Shown: positions 1-10,030, counted from the stretch's first letter. The stretch: 64,000 nt of DNA from Methylobacterium sp. R2-1 (GCF_014191355.1 NZ_JACHWM010000008.1:182292-246291); one strand, 5' to 3'. Translations and numbers: made by a program. Notes: generated from the sequence alone by a model not told the origin.

Positions 1-541
1 ACCGGAAACGCAGGCTCGCCTCGTCCGGGGGCGCCTCGTCGTAGACGGAGACGTATAGCGCGTGCAGCGCCGCCTCGTCGCGAAGGTCGAGATGAGCGGC
101 AAGCTGGCGGGCATCCCGCAGATCACGGCCGCCGCGGTCAAGGTTCTGCAGGGCGTGCAGCTTCATCGCGAGGAGGTAGCGCGGCGTGGCGAGGAAGGTG
201 CGCAGGCCCGGCGTCCCATCCGCCGGGTAGAGGCCGGCCGCCGTGAACCAGGCGTCGTCCTCTTCCAGCGGCGTGAACATGCCGACCGCGTTGTTGAGCC
301 AATCGGGCTGCAACCCGAGTTCCTCCGCCACACGGCCGACCGAGGGCGCCAGCGTCGCCTCATCGGAGCCTTCGCGCACCACGGCATCGACGTCGTCAGT
401 GCCGCGCCGCCACGCGAATTGCAGCATCAGCGCTCCGCCGCCGTAGATCGCTACTTCCACGAACAGCCCGCGCGCGGACAGATCCGCGCCGAGCCGTTCG
501 AGGGCGTGGAGGAGGCGGGTGCGGTCGAGGGCCAGGGCCAT
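1..541 (-). CDS. Partial nucleotidyltransferase-fold protein (DUF6036/AbiEii-like)
   Basis: Amino-terminal ~180 residues of a protein that runs off the left edge; it starts at the ATG at 541. Residues 34-52 read GGGALMLQFAWRRGTDDVD, which fits the GG...RxTxDxD signature of minimal nucleotidyltransferases (DUF6036, AbiEii toxins); the acidic residues of TDDVD would bind the catalytic metal. A later stretch, KLHALQNLDRGGRDLRDAR, resembles the second conserved block of that fold. Family members transfer a nucleotide to an unknown target and some are toxins of toxin-antitoxin pairs. No antitoxin-like gene is visible on the side that lies inside the window, so a toxin role is not supported. Fold moderately sure, substrate unknown. 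Confidence 0.7.
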   Translation of the reverse strand, partial: MALALDRTRLLHALERLGADLSARGLFVEVAIYGGGALMLQFAWRRGTDDVDAVVREGSDEATLAPSVGRVAEELGLQPDWLNNAVGMFTPLEEDDAWFTAAGLYPADGTPGLRTFLATPRYLLAMKLHALQNLDRGGRDLRDARQLAAHLDLRDEAALHALYVSVYDEAPPDEASLRFR

Positions 542-579
542 TAAGGCAGTGTAGCGGTGCCGCGGCCCTCGCGAAAAGG

Positions 580-1968
580 CTACTCCGCGGCGGCGGCGAA
601 CACCGTCCCGGCCCGCGGCAGGTCCAGCGTATCCCAGGTCTCGACCAGCGCCGCGGTCAGCGCACCGATGCGCTCGTCGTCGTGGAAGGGCGAGGGCGTG
701 ATCCGCAGGCGTTCGGTGCCGCGCGGGACGGTGGGGTAGTTGATCGGCTGGATGTAGATGCCGTGGTGCTCCAGCAGGTGGTCGGCCGCCGCCTTGCAGA
801 GTTCGGCGTCGCCCACCATCAGCGGCACGATGTGGGTCTCGGTGTGCAGCACCGGCAGACCGGCGGCCTCCAGCGCCGCCTTGGTGCGGGCGGCCTGCCG
901 CTGATGCGCCTCGCGCTCGATCTTCGAGCGCTTGAGGTAGCGCACCGAGGCGCGCGCCGCCGCGGCGACGGCCGGCGGCAGGGCGGTGGTGAAGATGAAG
1001 CCGGCCGCGTGGCTGCGGACTGCGTCGCACAGGGTCGACGTGCCGGTGATGTAGCCGCCGACGCAGCCGAAACCCTTGGCGAGCGTGCCCTCGATCACGT
1101 CGACCCGGTGCATCACCCCGTCGCGCTCGGCGATGCCGGCACCGCGCTCACCGTAGAGGCCGACGGCGTGAACCTCGTCGAGATAGGTCATCGCACCGTA
1201 GGCGTCGGCGAGGTCGCAGATCGCCGCGATCGGCGCCACGTCGCCGTCCATCGAATAGACCGACTCGAAGGCGATCAGCTTGGGCCGGTCACCGGCCTCG
1301 GCGAGCAGTTGCTCGAGATGCTCAAGGTCGTTGTGGCGGAAGACGCGCTTCTCACAGCCGGAATGGCGCACGCCCTCGATCATCGAGTTGTGGTTGAAGG
1401 CGTCCGACAGGATCAGGCAGTTCGGGATCAGCTTGGCGATCGTCGAGATGCCGGCCTGGTTCGAGACGTAGCCCGAGGTGAAGACGAGGCCTGCCTCCTT
1501 GCCGTGCAGATCGGCGAGTTCGCGCTCCAGATCGACCAGCGGCGAGTTGTTGCCGGCGATGTTGCGGGTGCCACCCGCGCCGACGCCGCAGCGGGCGGCA
1601 GTCTGGGTCAGGGCGCCGACCACCTCCGGGTGCTGGCCCATGCCGAGATAGTCGTTGGAGCACCATACGGTGATCTCGCGGCTACCGCCTTCCGGACGCC
1701 GCCATGTGGCCTGGGGGAAACGGCCCGAGATGCGCTCGATATCGGCGAAGACGCGGTAGCGGCGCTCGCTGTGCAGCCGGTCGAGGGCCGCTCGAAAATG
1801 ACCGTCGTAGTCCGTGCGCGGACCGGCAGGGCGGACCGGCGGCCGCTCGAATCTGGCCCGACCGTTGCTTGCACCGGTGTCGTCCACGCCGCCATCACCG
1901 CCCACGATCGACTCGTCGGGCAGGGTGGCGCTGTCGGCAGCGTTCACGGGCATCAGGTTCACGGGCAT
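580..1968 (-). CDS. hemA: 5-aminolevulinate synthase
   Basis: Condenses glycine and succinyl-CoA to 5-aminolevulinate, the first step of haem, B12 and chlorophyll synthesis by the C4 route of Alphaproteobacteria. It is a PLP-dependent alpha-oxoamine synthase: the pyridine-binding [11 protein letters not shown] segment and the Schiff-base lysine in EGTLAKGFG (about Lys298) are both present. From the ATG at 1968 the protein is 462 residues, about 55 longer than usual; the canonical start would be near [15 protein letters not shown], but no start codon lies there. GAGGACGG precedes the ATG at 1968; a second ATG at 1953 is possible. The frame stays open to 2226, but that part looks non-coding. 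No regulatory box was recognised upstream. Confidence 0.95.
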   Translation of the reverse strand: MPVNLMPVNAADSATLPDESIVGGDGGVDDTGASNGRARFERPPVRPAGPRTDYDGHFRAALDRLHSERRYRVFADIERISGRFPQATWRRPEGGSREITVWCSNDYLGMGQHPEVVGALTQTAARCGVGAGGTRNIAGNNSPLVDLERELADLHGKEAGLVFTSGYVSNQAGISTIAKLIPNCLILSDAFNHNSMIEGVRHSGCEKRVFRHNDLEHLEQLLAEAGDRPKLIAFESVYSMDGDVAPIAAICDLADAYGAMTYLDEVHAVGLYGERGAGIAERDGVMHRVDVIEGTLAKGFGCVGGYITGTSTLCDAVRSHAAGFIFTTALPPAVAAAARASVRYLKRSKIEREAHQRQAARTKAALEAAGLPVLHTETHIVPLMVGDAELCKAAADHLLEHHGIYIQPINYPTVPRGTERLRITPSPFHDDERIGALTAALVETWDTLDLPRAGTVFAAAAE

Positions 1969-2590
1969 CCGTCCTCGACGCTTTCGGCTAGTCGGGCGTT
2001 CTTCTTGGGACGCCTCGGGTAAAGAATTCGGGCTCTGGCGCTGCTCCGGAGAGCGTTGCCGAACCGTTCGCGGCCGGACGGTGATCTCCCAAGGTTCAGC
2101 CCCCGGGGAGCGGCGCGGCCTGCCGCGTGACATCGTCCAACCGGCGGCTCCCGCTTTCTCCTGGGACGAGTCCCTCGCCGGCGCCGCTGTGGTCGCAAGA
2201 TAGGAGGTAATTTCGAACTGGTTCAAGGTGAGTTCGAGACATTCCTGCTTTGCGCCGGCTTTGCACCGGCTTGAACACCCTCACAATCTTGTCCGTATCC
2301 GCGTCCGACCCTGGAACGTCCGACGCGCGACGCCGCCGCGGACCTCGTCGGGCCTCTTCAGGACATCGCGCGCGAGCCGCAGCCGTCCGGGCGCGCTCGG
2401 AATCGCGTCGCCGGTGACGATGCGTCGCGGCACGGATCAAAGTTCGGGCCGTGCAGCCGGCGCGGCAATGCAGATGGCGACCGGGGTGCTGGCGAAGGGC
2501 GTGAAACCGGGATACGGCCCTCCCGTGCTGGCCGTGCCCGCATCGGCGGGTCCGGCGGCTCCTGGGCAGGATCGTTTCGGGACGCGAGCG
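1969..2590. other. Intergenic region between hemA and the 51-residue gene
   Basis: About 620 bases with divergent genes on either side, so promoters for both should lie here. Long overlapping open frames exist in this GC-rich stretch but none has a recognisable protein. I saw no FNR/FixK box and no riboswitch-like structure. Confidence 0.5.
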
Positions 2591-2746
2591 ATGGCGACGA
2601 AGGATGACGAGCGCGCGGCGCGGCTGAAGGCAGCCCTGCGCGACAACCTGCGCCGCCGCAAGGCACAGGCCCGGGGACGGGCCGATGATACGCCCGGCGT
2701 CGGCTCCGAGCCCGTGCCGAAGATGCAATCGGCCGAGAAGGACTAG
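2591..2746 (+). CDS. Conserved small basic protein, 51 residues
   Basis: A 51-residue, highly charged protein (begins [19 protein letters not shown], then a basic [10 protein letters not shown] stretch). It has no signal peptide or membrane segment and would be cytoplasmic, perhaps helical and nucleic-acid binding by charge. It lies about 180 bases upstream of murA on the same strand, and small arginine-rich proteins in this position are common in related Alphaproteobacteria, which is why I treat it as real although it is short. The frame continues upstream, but the ATG at 2591 begins the charged, conserved-looking part. Function unknown. Confidence 0.6.
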   Translation: MATKDDERAARLKAALRDNLRRRKAQARGRADDTPGVGSEPVPKMQSAEKD

Positions 2747-2927
2747 CGCCGATCGCCCTCTCCCCTGCATCGCTGGCGCGATGCGTCGGGCGCAGAATGG
2801 AACCGAACGGCCACGCTTCTTCTTTTTGCCGGATACCTCCTATACCTCCACCCTGAACGAGGGGCGCCCGCGCGCCCGGCACGCAAGGCGACCTCCGCGA
2901 CGGCACGGAGGTGCTCCGAGGACCCCG

Positions 2928-4217
<1,290 letters not shown>

Positions 4218-4267
4218 GGCGTTCGACAAGGACAGCGGCTGGAAGGCGCCCTCGCTCAGCGCGATAA

Positions 4268-4293
4268 CGGCCTGCACGGGATCGTGCAGGCCG
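4268..4293 (+). terminator. Hairpin downstream of murA
   Basis: Perfect 10-bp inverted repeat CGGCCTGCAC / GTGCAGGCCG around a 6-base loop, 50 bases after the murA stop. No clear T-run follows, so it may only stabilise the mRNA end or act with Rho. Confidence 0.55.
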
Positions 4294-4318
4294 CGATGTT
4301 CGGCACTCTCCGTGGCGT

Positions 4319-4422
4319 TAGAGCATCGTCCTGGATATCGTATCCAGGACGATGCTCTAGACTCCTGTTTTGCATCGTCTTTTTCCGAAAGCCGGTGGCC
4401 ACCTTTCAGGACGATGCTCTAG
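4319..4422. repeat. Palindromic repeat (family B), perfect 19-bp palindrome plus a second unit
   Basis: Positions 4319-4359 form a perfect inverted repeat with 19-bp arms (starting TAGAGCATCGTCCTGGATA) and a 3-base loop. It is followed by a unit from about 4371 to 4422 that contains TCCGAAAGCCGGTGGCCACC and ends GGACGATGCTCTAG. The same unit recurs near 7.8 kb and 25.9 kb. The last TAG, read on the minus strand, is the stop codon of the neighbouring gene at 4419. Confidence 0.85.
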
Positions 4423-4799
4423 CGCGCGACGGCGCCGCGCTTGATGCCGAAGCCGGGAATGTCGCAGGCGCAGGGCGAGTTCACCGGTGCAAATCCGGTC
4501 GGGCAGTTGCCGCGGGCGGTCACGCAGATGCTGCCGCCACCACGGCCGCCGCGCGGCGGACCCCGGAAGCGCGGGCCATCGTCGTCATCGTTGTAGCGGC
4601 GGCGGCCGTAATCCTCACCGTAGCGGCGCCGGCCGTACCCGTCATCGTCATCGCGGGTGCGACGGCTGTACCCGTCGTCGTAGCGGCGCGAACCGTCGTA
4701 GCCGTCGCGATAGTACTGGGCGCTTGCCGGACTCGCCACGAACCCCAGGGCCAGGACGACCCCCAAGGTGCGCGCTATGGCCAGAACTCCGCTTTTCAT
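4419..4799 (-). CDS. Secreted low-complexity Tyr/Asp/Arg-rich protein
   Basis: A 126-residue protein with a Sec signal peptide (MKSGVLAIARTLGVVLALGF, cleavage after PASAQ). The mature part is a run of tyrosine, aspartate, glycine and arginine repeats such as YGRRRY and DDDDGPRF, then a GRGGGS linker and a cysteine-bearing C-terminal segment with CVTARGNCPTGFAPVN and CACDIPGFG. The four clustered cysteines suggest a small disulphide-held tail, so an extracytoplasmic location is likely. The start at 4799 is chosen because the signal peptide begins there. The stop codon lies inside the family B repeat, so the repeat may have redefined the C-terminus. No known family recognised. Confidence 0.7.
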   Translation of the reverse strand: MKSGVLAIARTLGVVLALGFVASPASAQYYRDGYDGSRRYDDGYSRRTRDDDDGYGRRRYGEDYGRRRYNDDDDGPRFRGPPRGGRGGGSICVTARGNCPTGFAPVNSPCACDIPGFGIKRGAVAR

Positions 4800-5147
4800 C
4801 GTCCTCGTCCCCTCAGGCTGACTCATGAACGTCATGCTTGGCCTTAGCCGTGCGCTCATGAACGCGCGATGAGCCCAAAAGAGCCGCTGCGTCACGCAGC
4901 CCTTCACGCAGCCCTGCCCGACGATGAATCGGATCACGCCACTCGATCGTTACCTCGATCGTTGTGACGCGTTCTTCGGCGCCGAACCGGCACCTCGTGG
5001 GCGAACTTGCACGGGCGAAGAGCGCGGAACAGCGCGGAAGAGCGCTCCGGCCAGCCGGGCTGCCGGTTGCAGCAGGCGGGTCGCCTCGCTACCTACGCCT
5101 CGAAATCCGTTCTCCGCACGTTCGGTCGGGGAGCCTGGAGCGTAAGC
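4800..5147. other. Intergenic region with short direct repeats
   Basis: About 350 bases between the secreted protein and the DUF2948 gene, which are divergent. It contains a direct repeat CTCGATCGTT at 4942 and 4954 (12-base period). No gene is convincing here. Confidence 0.5.
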
Positions 5148-5603
5148 ATGGAGCTTCTCAAGCTCGCCGCCCTCGACACCGAGGATCTTGCCGTCATCTC
5201 CGCCCATCTGCAGGACGCGATCCTGCGGGCGGAGGATCTCGCGTGGCTGCCGGGCGAGCACCGTTTCGCCCTGGCGGCCCGACGCTTCGACTGGTCCGTG
5301 CCCCCGGGCCAGCCGCCCCGGCGCCGGCTCGCGGGCCTGCATTTCGAGCGCGTGCTGTCCGTGAAGGCTAAGGGTATCACGCCGGGAGCGACCTCGGGCG
5401 ATCCCCTGAGCCTCCTGGCGATCACGTTCGAGGAAACCGAGGCCCCCTCCGGCATCGCCACCCTGGTTTTTTCCGGTGGGGCCGCGATCCGGCTCGAACT
5501 CGAATGCATCGAGGTGCGCCTGAAGGATCTCGGCCCTGTCTGGGAGGCCGACGGTCGCCCCGATCATGAGGCCGTGCGCAACCTCGTCGAGAACCGCCCG
5601 TGA
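5148..5603 (+). CDS. DUF2948 family protein
   Basis: A 151-residue cytoplasmic protein starting MELLKLAALDTEDLAVISAH and containing WLPGEHRFALAARRFDW, FERVLSVKAKGI and LSLLAITFE; these and the length match the DUF2948 family of Alphaproteobacteria. The function of the family is unknown. In many Rhizobiales it sits directly before hisD, and here its stop is 31 bases from the hisD start, so the two are probably one transcript. The ATG at 5148 begins the conserved part; the frame is open upstream without similarity. Confidence 0.85.
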   Translation: MELLKLAALDTEDLAVISAHLQDAILRAEDLAWLPGEHRFALAARRFDWSVPPGQPPRRRLAGLHFERVLSVKAKGITPGATSGDPLSLLAITFEETEAPSGIATLVFSGGAAIRLELECIEVRLKDLGPVWEADGRPDHEAVRNLVENRP

Positions 5604-5634
5604 CCCCCTTTCCCCGAACCGCCGATATCGTCCG

Positions 5635-6930
5635 ATGATTCGCCTCGACAGCCGCTCCCCCGATTTCCGGGAGGCGTTCAAGCGCCTGCTCAGCCTCAAG
5701 CGCGAGATCTCCGAGGACGTGGACGAGACCGTGCGCGGCATCATCGCGGGCGTCGTCTCCGGCGGCGACGCGGCACTGGTGGACTACACCCGCCGCTTCG
5801 ACCGGCTCGGCCAGGATTTCTCGCCCGCGAACCTGCGCATCACCGCCGAGGAGGTGGAGGTGGCCGTCGCCGCCTGCCCGGCCGAAGCCCGCGCCGCCCT
5901 GGCACTCGCCGCCGAGCGGATCGAAGCCTATCACCGCCGGCAGATCCCCGAGGATCACCTGTCGACCGACGACCTCGGCGTCACCGCCGGCTGGCGCTGG
6001 ACCGCGCTCGAATCGGTCGGGCTCTACGTGCCCGGCGGCACCGCGAGCTATCCCTCCTCGGTGCTGATGAACGCCGTGCCGGCGCGCGTCGCGGGCGTGC
6101 CGCGCATCGTGATGGTGGTTCCGACTCCGGAGGGGCAGCTCAACCCCCTGGTGCTCGCAGCGGCACAACTCTCGGGCATCACGGAGATTTACCGCGTCGG
6201 CGGAGCACAGGCAGTGGCCGCGCTCGCCTACGGCACGCAGACCATCGCGCCGGTGGCCAAGATCGTCGGCCCCGGCAATGCCTGGGTGGCGGCGGCCAAG
6301 CGCCGGGTGTTCGGGCAGGTCGGCATCGACATGATCGCCGGCCCCTCCGAGGTGCTGATCCTGGCCGACCGCCATGCCAATCCCGATTGGATCGCCGCCG
6401 ACCTCCTGGCTCAGGCCGAGCACGACGAGGCGGCTCAGTCCGTGCTCGTCACCGATTCGGACGAACTGGCCGAGGCGACGGAAGCCGCGGTGGAACGCGC
6501 CCTGGCGACCCTGCCGCGCGAAAGAATCGCCCGCGCCAGTTGGCGCGATTACGGCGCGATCATCCGCGTCCAAAACTTCGACGAAGCGGTGCCGTTGGTC
6601 GATGCCATCGCACCCGAGCATCTCGAGATCGAGACCGAGGACGCCGAGGCGCTCTCGCAAAAAATCCGGAATGCGGGGGCAATCTTCCTCGGCTCGCACA
6701 CACCGGAAGCCATCGGCGACTATGTCGGCGGCCCGAACCACGTGCTGCCGACCGCCCGCTCGGCGCGGTTCTCCTCGGGTCTCGGCGTGCTCGACTTCAT
6801 GAAGCGCACCTCGATCCTGCGCTGTGATCCGGCCGCCCTACGGGCGCTCGGCCCCGCCGCGATCGCGCTCGGTAAATCGGAGGGGCTCGACGGACACGCG
6901 CGCTCCGTGGCGATCCGGCTCAATCTCTGA
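5635..6930 (+). CDS. hisD: Histidinol dehydrogenase
   Basis: Oxidises L-histidinol to L-histidine in two NAD-dependent steps, the end of histidine synthesis. The 431-residue product has the full family length. Recognisable segments are [80 protein letters not shown] (zinc ligands Gln and His), [12 protein letters not shown] and the C-terminal zinc and substrate histidine region. The ATG at 5635 starts [15 protein letters not shown], the usual N-terminus. It follows the DUF2948 gene closely and precedes the UPF0262 and phosphatase genes, a conserved alphaproteobacterial gene order. Confidence 0.97.
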   Translation: MIRLDSRSPDFREAFKRLLSLKREISEDVDETVRGIIAGVVSGGDAALVDYTRRFDRLGQDFSPANLRITAEEVEVAVAACPAEARAALALAAERIEAYHRRQIPEDHLSTDDLGVTAGWRWTALESVGLYVPGGTASYPSSVLMNAVPARVAGVPRIVMVVPTPEGQLNPLVLAAAQLSGITEIYRVGGAQAVAALAYGTQTIAPVAKIVGPGNAWVAAAKRRVFGQVGIDMIAGPSEVLILADRHANPDWIAADLLAQAEHDEAAQSVLVTDSDELAEATEAAVERALATLPRERIARASWRDYGAIIRVQNFDEAVPLVDAIAPEHLEIETEDAEALSQKIRNAGAIFLGSHTPEAIGDYVGGPNHVLPTARSARFSSGLGVLDFMKRTSILRCDPAALRALGPAAIALGKSEGLDGHARSVAIRLNL

Positions 6931-6943
6931 CATCGGCCTCTCC

Positions 6944-6983
6944 CAGGGGCGGATGATCACTTTCAGGGGCGGATGATCACTTT
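6944..6983. repeat. Perfect tandem duplication of a 20-bp unit
   Basis: The unit CAGGGGCGGATGATCACTTT occurs twice head to tail with no mismatch, starting 14 bases after the hisD stop. Each unit contains the palindrome TGATCA. It lies between hisD and the UPF0262 gene and may be a recent slippage product or a paired protein-binding site. Confidence 0.85.
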
Positions 6984-7084
6984 TCGGGCCACCGCGTCGG
7001 GAAAGCTTGCCTGTGCGGCGAGCTTGCGGCTCATGTGACGGCAAGAGGGCGCCCGGATTCGGGCAGCGACGCGAGAAGGCGGCG

Positions 7085-7597
7085 ATGAAGGCCGAACCGA
7101 ATCAGGGGGAAGACGGGGCGCCGGAGAAGCCGAGGAACCGGCTCGCGGCGGTGCGTCTCGACGAGGCCTCGATCGGCCGGGGCAACCCCGACCAGGAGCA
7201 CGAGCGCGCCATCGCGATCTACGACATCCTGGAGGAGAACGTCTTCAGCCTGCCCGACCGCGACGAAGGGCCCTACGCGTTGGTTCTCGGCCTCGTCGAG
7301 AACAAGCTGTCCTTCGCGATTGCGACGGAGGCCGGCGAGCCGGTGATGACCCACCTGCTCTCGCTCACGCCGTTCCGCCGGGTCATCCGCGACTACGAGA
7401 TGATCTGCGAGAGCTACTACAGCGCGATCCGCACCGCCTCGCCGACGCAGATCGAGGCGATCGACATGGGCCGGCGCGGCCTGCACAACGAAGCGTCCGA
7501 ACTCCTGCGGCAGCGCCTCGAGGGCAAAGTCGATCTCGACCACGACACGGCGCGGCGCCTGTTCACCCTGATCTTCGCCCTGCACTGGCGGGGCTGA
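7085..7597 (+). CDS. UPF0262 family protein
   Basis: A 170-residue cytoplasmic protein with the UPF0262 core: [89 protein letters not shown] and LHNEASELL. Function is unknown; the family is restricted to Alphaproteobacteria and almost always lies between hisD and a small-phosphatase gene, as here. The ATG at 7085 follows GCGAGAAGGCGGCG, a plausible ribosome binding site, and gives the expected length. The 155-base gap after hisD holds a tandem repeat, so co-transcription with hisD is likely but not certain. Confidence 0.9.
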   Translation: MKAEPNQGEDGAPEKPRNRLAAVRLDEASIGRGNPDQEHERAIAIYDILEENVFSLPDRDEGPYALVLGLVENKLSFAIATEAGEPVMTHLLSLTPFRRVIRDYEMICESYYSAIRTASPTQIEAIDMGRRGLHNEASELLRQRLEGKVDLDHDTARRLFTLIFALHWRG

Positions 7598-7705
7598 GGA
7601 CGAGCCGACGGGCAAGGCAGCATCCTGCCGAGGGGTGCTGCGCCCGGCAAAACGATGCGCTTTCGGGATGTCCGGAGCGGTCCTATATCAGGGTGTGCAC
7701 GAGCA

Positions 7706-7851
7706 CCTCACGAAACGCCCGGTCCGTGGTGCATCGGCGCGAGGGGGCGGGCGTTTCGCGAGAGGTCACGGTGTCTGCATCGACTTTTCCGACCGGCCGG
7801 CGCCCACCTCTCGGGACGATGCTCTCAGAGTGCCTCACGAAACGCCCGGTC
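7706..7851. repeat. Repeat cluster: hairpin, direct repeat and a family B unit
   Basis: CCTCACGAAACGCCCGGTC occurs at 7706-7724 and again at 7833-7851. Between them an inverted copy (GGGCGGGCGTTTCGCGAGAGGT, about 7745-7766, given here only as a guide to the arms) can pair with the first copy. A family B unit ending CGGGACGATGCTCT occupies about 7772-7828. The cluster fills the gap before the phosphatase gene. Confidence 0.8.
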
Positions 7852-7916
7852 TCCGACCGTTCTCTGCCGGCCGTGACGAAGCCGCGGGACTTGCTTGAGA
7901 ATCGCTCGGGCAGGGC

Positions 7917-8390
7917 ATGACGGACGACGTGATTCCGGGGACCGGGCCGAAGAAGCGGCGGGTCCAGTCCGTGCTGTTCATGTGCAATTTCAACGCGGTG
8001 CGCTCTTTGGCGGCGGAGGCGATCGCGCGCCACTACTTCGGCAAATCCACCTACGTGCAGTCGGCCGGCGTGCGCTCGGGTGAGCCGAGCGACCCGTTCA
8101 TGATCGCGGCGCTGGACGAGATCGGCATCGACGCTTCCCGCCACAAGCCGCGGACCATCGAACAGCTCGAGGATTGGGAGGGGCTGAACTTCGATCTGAT
8201 CATCACCCTGTCGCCGGAGGCTCACCACCGAGCGCTCGAACTGACCCACACCCTCGCGGCGGATGTCGAGTACTGGCCGACACCGGACCCGACCCTGGTG
8301 CAGGACGGCACCCGCGAGCAGCGCCTCGACGGCTACCGCGACGTGCGCGACGGGTTGACCTACCGGATCAAGTCCCGGCTGAAGACCTGA
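7917..8390 (+). CDS. Low-molecular-weight tyrosine phosphatase / ArsC-like protein
   Basis: A 157-residue cytoplasmic protein of the low-molecular-weight phosphatase fold. The phosphate-binding P-loop CX5R(S/T) is present as CNFNAVRS (Cys23, Arg29), and the family's late aspartate is offered by PTPDPT. The fold is shared by protein-tyrosine phosphatases and thioredoxin-type arsenate reductases; the residues seen do not decide between them, and the absence of other ars genes argues against arsenic resistance. The gene keeps the usual place after the UPF0262 gene. The start at 7917 gives MTDDVIPGTGPKKRRVQS. The neighbour infA found after it in many relatives is absent. Confidence 0.85.
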   Translation: MTDDVIPGTGPKKRRVQSVLFMCNFNAVRSLAAEAIARHYFGKSTYVQSAGVRSGEPSDPFMIAALDEIGIDASRHKPRTIEQLEDWEGLNFDLIITLSPEAHHRALELTHTLAADVEYWPTPDPTLVQDGTREQRLDGYRDVRDGLTYRIKSRLKT

Positions 8391-8434
8391 GGGGCCGGGC
8401 CTCGCCCGGACCGCGAAGAGTCGCCGACAGGAAA

Positions 8435-8490
8435 ACGCCGCCGATGACGGCGGCGTGAGACGAGAACGGCGCCCGGACAAGAGGGCGCCG
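8435..8490. terminator. Two hairpins between convergent genes
   Basis: Two perfect GC-rich stems lie between the phosphatase gene and ftr1: ACGCCGCCG / CGGCGGCGT (8435-8456, 4-base loop) and CGGCGCCC / GGGCGCCG (8467-8490, 8-base loop). Together they probably terminate transcription from both sides. Confidence 0.7.
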
Positions 8491-8501
8491 ATCACCTGCG
8501 A

Positions 8502-9329
8502 TTAGGATGCGGCCGATGCTGGCCGACCTTCACTGGCCGCCTTGCCGCTTCCCTTGCGCATGAGACTGACGAGGGCGGCTGTCACGGCCACGGCCAGGAT
8601 CACGAGCTGGGTGCCGAGCGCCTCCCAGCTTCCGTTGCTGAGGCCCCAGTCGGAGACAAAGGCCGGCACGCCCTCAGTGGTGAAGGGGATCAGCGCCTGC
8701 TCCTGAAGCTCCTGGAAGGCCTCGCCGACCATCCGCAGACCCATGAAGAACAGGAAGGCCGAGGTCACGATGAACATCGGACGCAGCGGCAGGCGCAGCG
8801 CCAGCCACTGCATCGCCACGAACATCGCCACCAGCGCGACGGCCGCCGCGGCGAGGCCGCTGAGGAGCGAGACGTCGAAGCCGTTGCCGGTCTTGGCCAG
8901 GGCGTGGACGAACAGGATCGTCTCGGCGCCCTCACGGAACACCGCGAGGAAGGCGATGCCGGCCAGCGACAGCACGGTGCCCGCGCCGAGTGCCCGTTCG
9001 GCGAGCCGATTGAGATCGGCCTGCCACGCCTTCGGGTCCTGGCGGACGAACATCCAGCCGCTCATGTAGAACAGCAGCACCGCGGCCGCGAGCATCACGC
9101 CGGCCTCGAACAGGTCGCTGTGGTTGCCGTCGTAGAAGGTCGCGAACACCCACGCCATGACCACGCTGGCGAAGACAGCGGCGAGCGCACCCATGTAGAC
9201 CGGGGCGATCCGCTCCGCCGCATTCGCGCGGCGAAGGAAGGCGGCGAGTGCCGCAATCACCAGCAGAGCTTCCAGTCCCTCGCGGAACAGGATGATGAAA
9301 GCCTGCACGAACGTCGATCCGTCCGTCAT
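8502..9329 (-). CDS. FTR1-family high-affinity iron permease
   Basis: An inner-membrane iron transporter of 275 residues with about seven hydrophobic segments. It has the two REGxE motifs that define the family: REGLE in the first helix (FIILFREGLEALLVIAAL) and REGAE in the fourth (FLAVFREGAETILFVHAL). These glutamates bind iron during transport. EfeU/FTR1 proteins usually work with a ferroxidase or EfeO/EfeB; none is adjacent here, so the partner is elsewhere or not needed. The start at 9329 (MTDGSTFVQAFIIL) is chosen because the helix begins there; the open frame extends 28 codons further. A likely Irr box lies about 130 bases upstream. Confidence 0.93.
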   Translation of the reverse strand: MTDGSTFVQAFIILFREGLEALLVIAALAAFLRRANAAERIAPVYMGALAAVFASVVMAWVFATFYDGNHSDLFEAGVMLAAAVLLFYMSGWMFVRQDPKAWQADLNRLAERALGAGTVLSLAGIAFLAVFREGAETILFVHALAKTGNGFDVSLLSGLAAAAVALVAMFVAMQWLALRLPLRPMFIVTSAFLFFMGLRMVGEAFQELQEQALIPFTTEGVPAFVSDWGLSNGSWEALGTQLVILAVAVTAALVSLMRKGSGKAASEGRPASAAS

Positions 9330-9781
9330 CCGAATGCTCCCGTTTCGATCCGAGGGACGCGCGTCCCGGCGAATTGTCTGCTTCGAAGGTGGCGCAGCCT
9401 CTTGCGGCACCACGAATACTTGTCGTGATACAATAATGGTCTAAGGAAAATCGCAGCTTAGAAACGTTCCTAACAAGATGAACGACCCGGTCGCGGCGAC
9501 GAAGGTCGATGTCTCGCTTTGCGTGCCAGTACAACTCTTTGCACCGTTCTCGCAAGCATCGCACTGGGCAGGTGCAATCGCGCTCTAGCGCCGCAGGCAA
9601 CGCAGCGAACAACGCAACGAGTCGGAGACAAATTTTCGCCGTTTTCCGGAACGTCGCGCGAAACCCAACGGCCACGTTGGGGATTGTTCATGCACTATGC
9701 GGCGGCGCCTGCAAGGCGGGCCACCGGCCGCTCCAGCTGAACCGTTGAAGCGCGCCCGATACGGCGCGCGGGCAGGATACC
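9330..9781. other. Regulatory region of ftr1, no gene
   Basis: About 450 bases, AT-richer than the flanks near 9410-9480. It holds the ICE-like palindrome described separately. A 36-codon frame at 9478 and several longer shadows were not convincing. Confidence 0.5.
9458..9473. promoter_or_regulatory. ICE-like Irr-binding palindrome upstream of ftr1
   Basis: TTAGAA-ACG-TTCCTAA closely fits the alphaproteobacterial iron control element consensus (TTTAGAA-N3-TTCTAAA), the target of the haem-sensing regulator Irr. It lies 129 bases upstream of the ftr1 start codon. Irr usually represses uptake-unrelated genes or activates iron uptake when iron is low, so iron-responsive control of ftr1 is expected. 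Confidence 0.65.
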
Positions 9782-10030
9782 ATGATCGCGCACCCCACCG
9801 CCGCGGCCGCCTTCGCCGGCCTCGTCCTGATCGGCTTGACTGCAGCGCCGGCCCTTGCCGCCCCGACCGCCGGCCGCAGCACCACGCAGGTTGCGGAGGC
9901 CACGCAGGTGTCCCAGGCCGCCACGGCCTCGGAGACCGAGGAGGACAGCGCCAACTGCAACAAGCAGCGCCGTCGCCTGTGGATCGAGGGGGAAGGCTGG
10001 ATCGTCCGTCGCGTCACGATCTGCCGCTGA
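9782..10030 (+). CDS. Small secreted protein, 82 residues
   Basis: An 82-residue protein with a clear signal peptide (MIAHPTAAAAFAGLVLIGLT, cleavage near APALAAP). The mature part has a Thr/Glu-rich linker and a compact C-terminal block NCNKQRRRLWIEGEGWIVRR ending in TICR, with two cysteines that could form a disulphide. Periplasmic or secreted. No known family recognised; the conserved-looking C-terminal block and the signal peptide are the reasons to accept it. Confidence 0.6.
   Translation: MIAHPTAAAAFAGLVLIGLTAAPALAAPTAGRSTTQVAEATQVSQAATASETEEDSANCNKQRRRLWIEGEGWIVRRVTICR

Noticed and set aside
7706..7851. CRISPR array
   Set aside because: Only two direct copies plus an inverted one, no regular spacers and no cas genes.
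9478..9588. 36-codon plus-strand frame starting MNDPVAATK
   Set aside because: No ribosome binding site, no signal or domain; it overlaps the ftr1 regulatory region.
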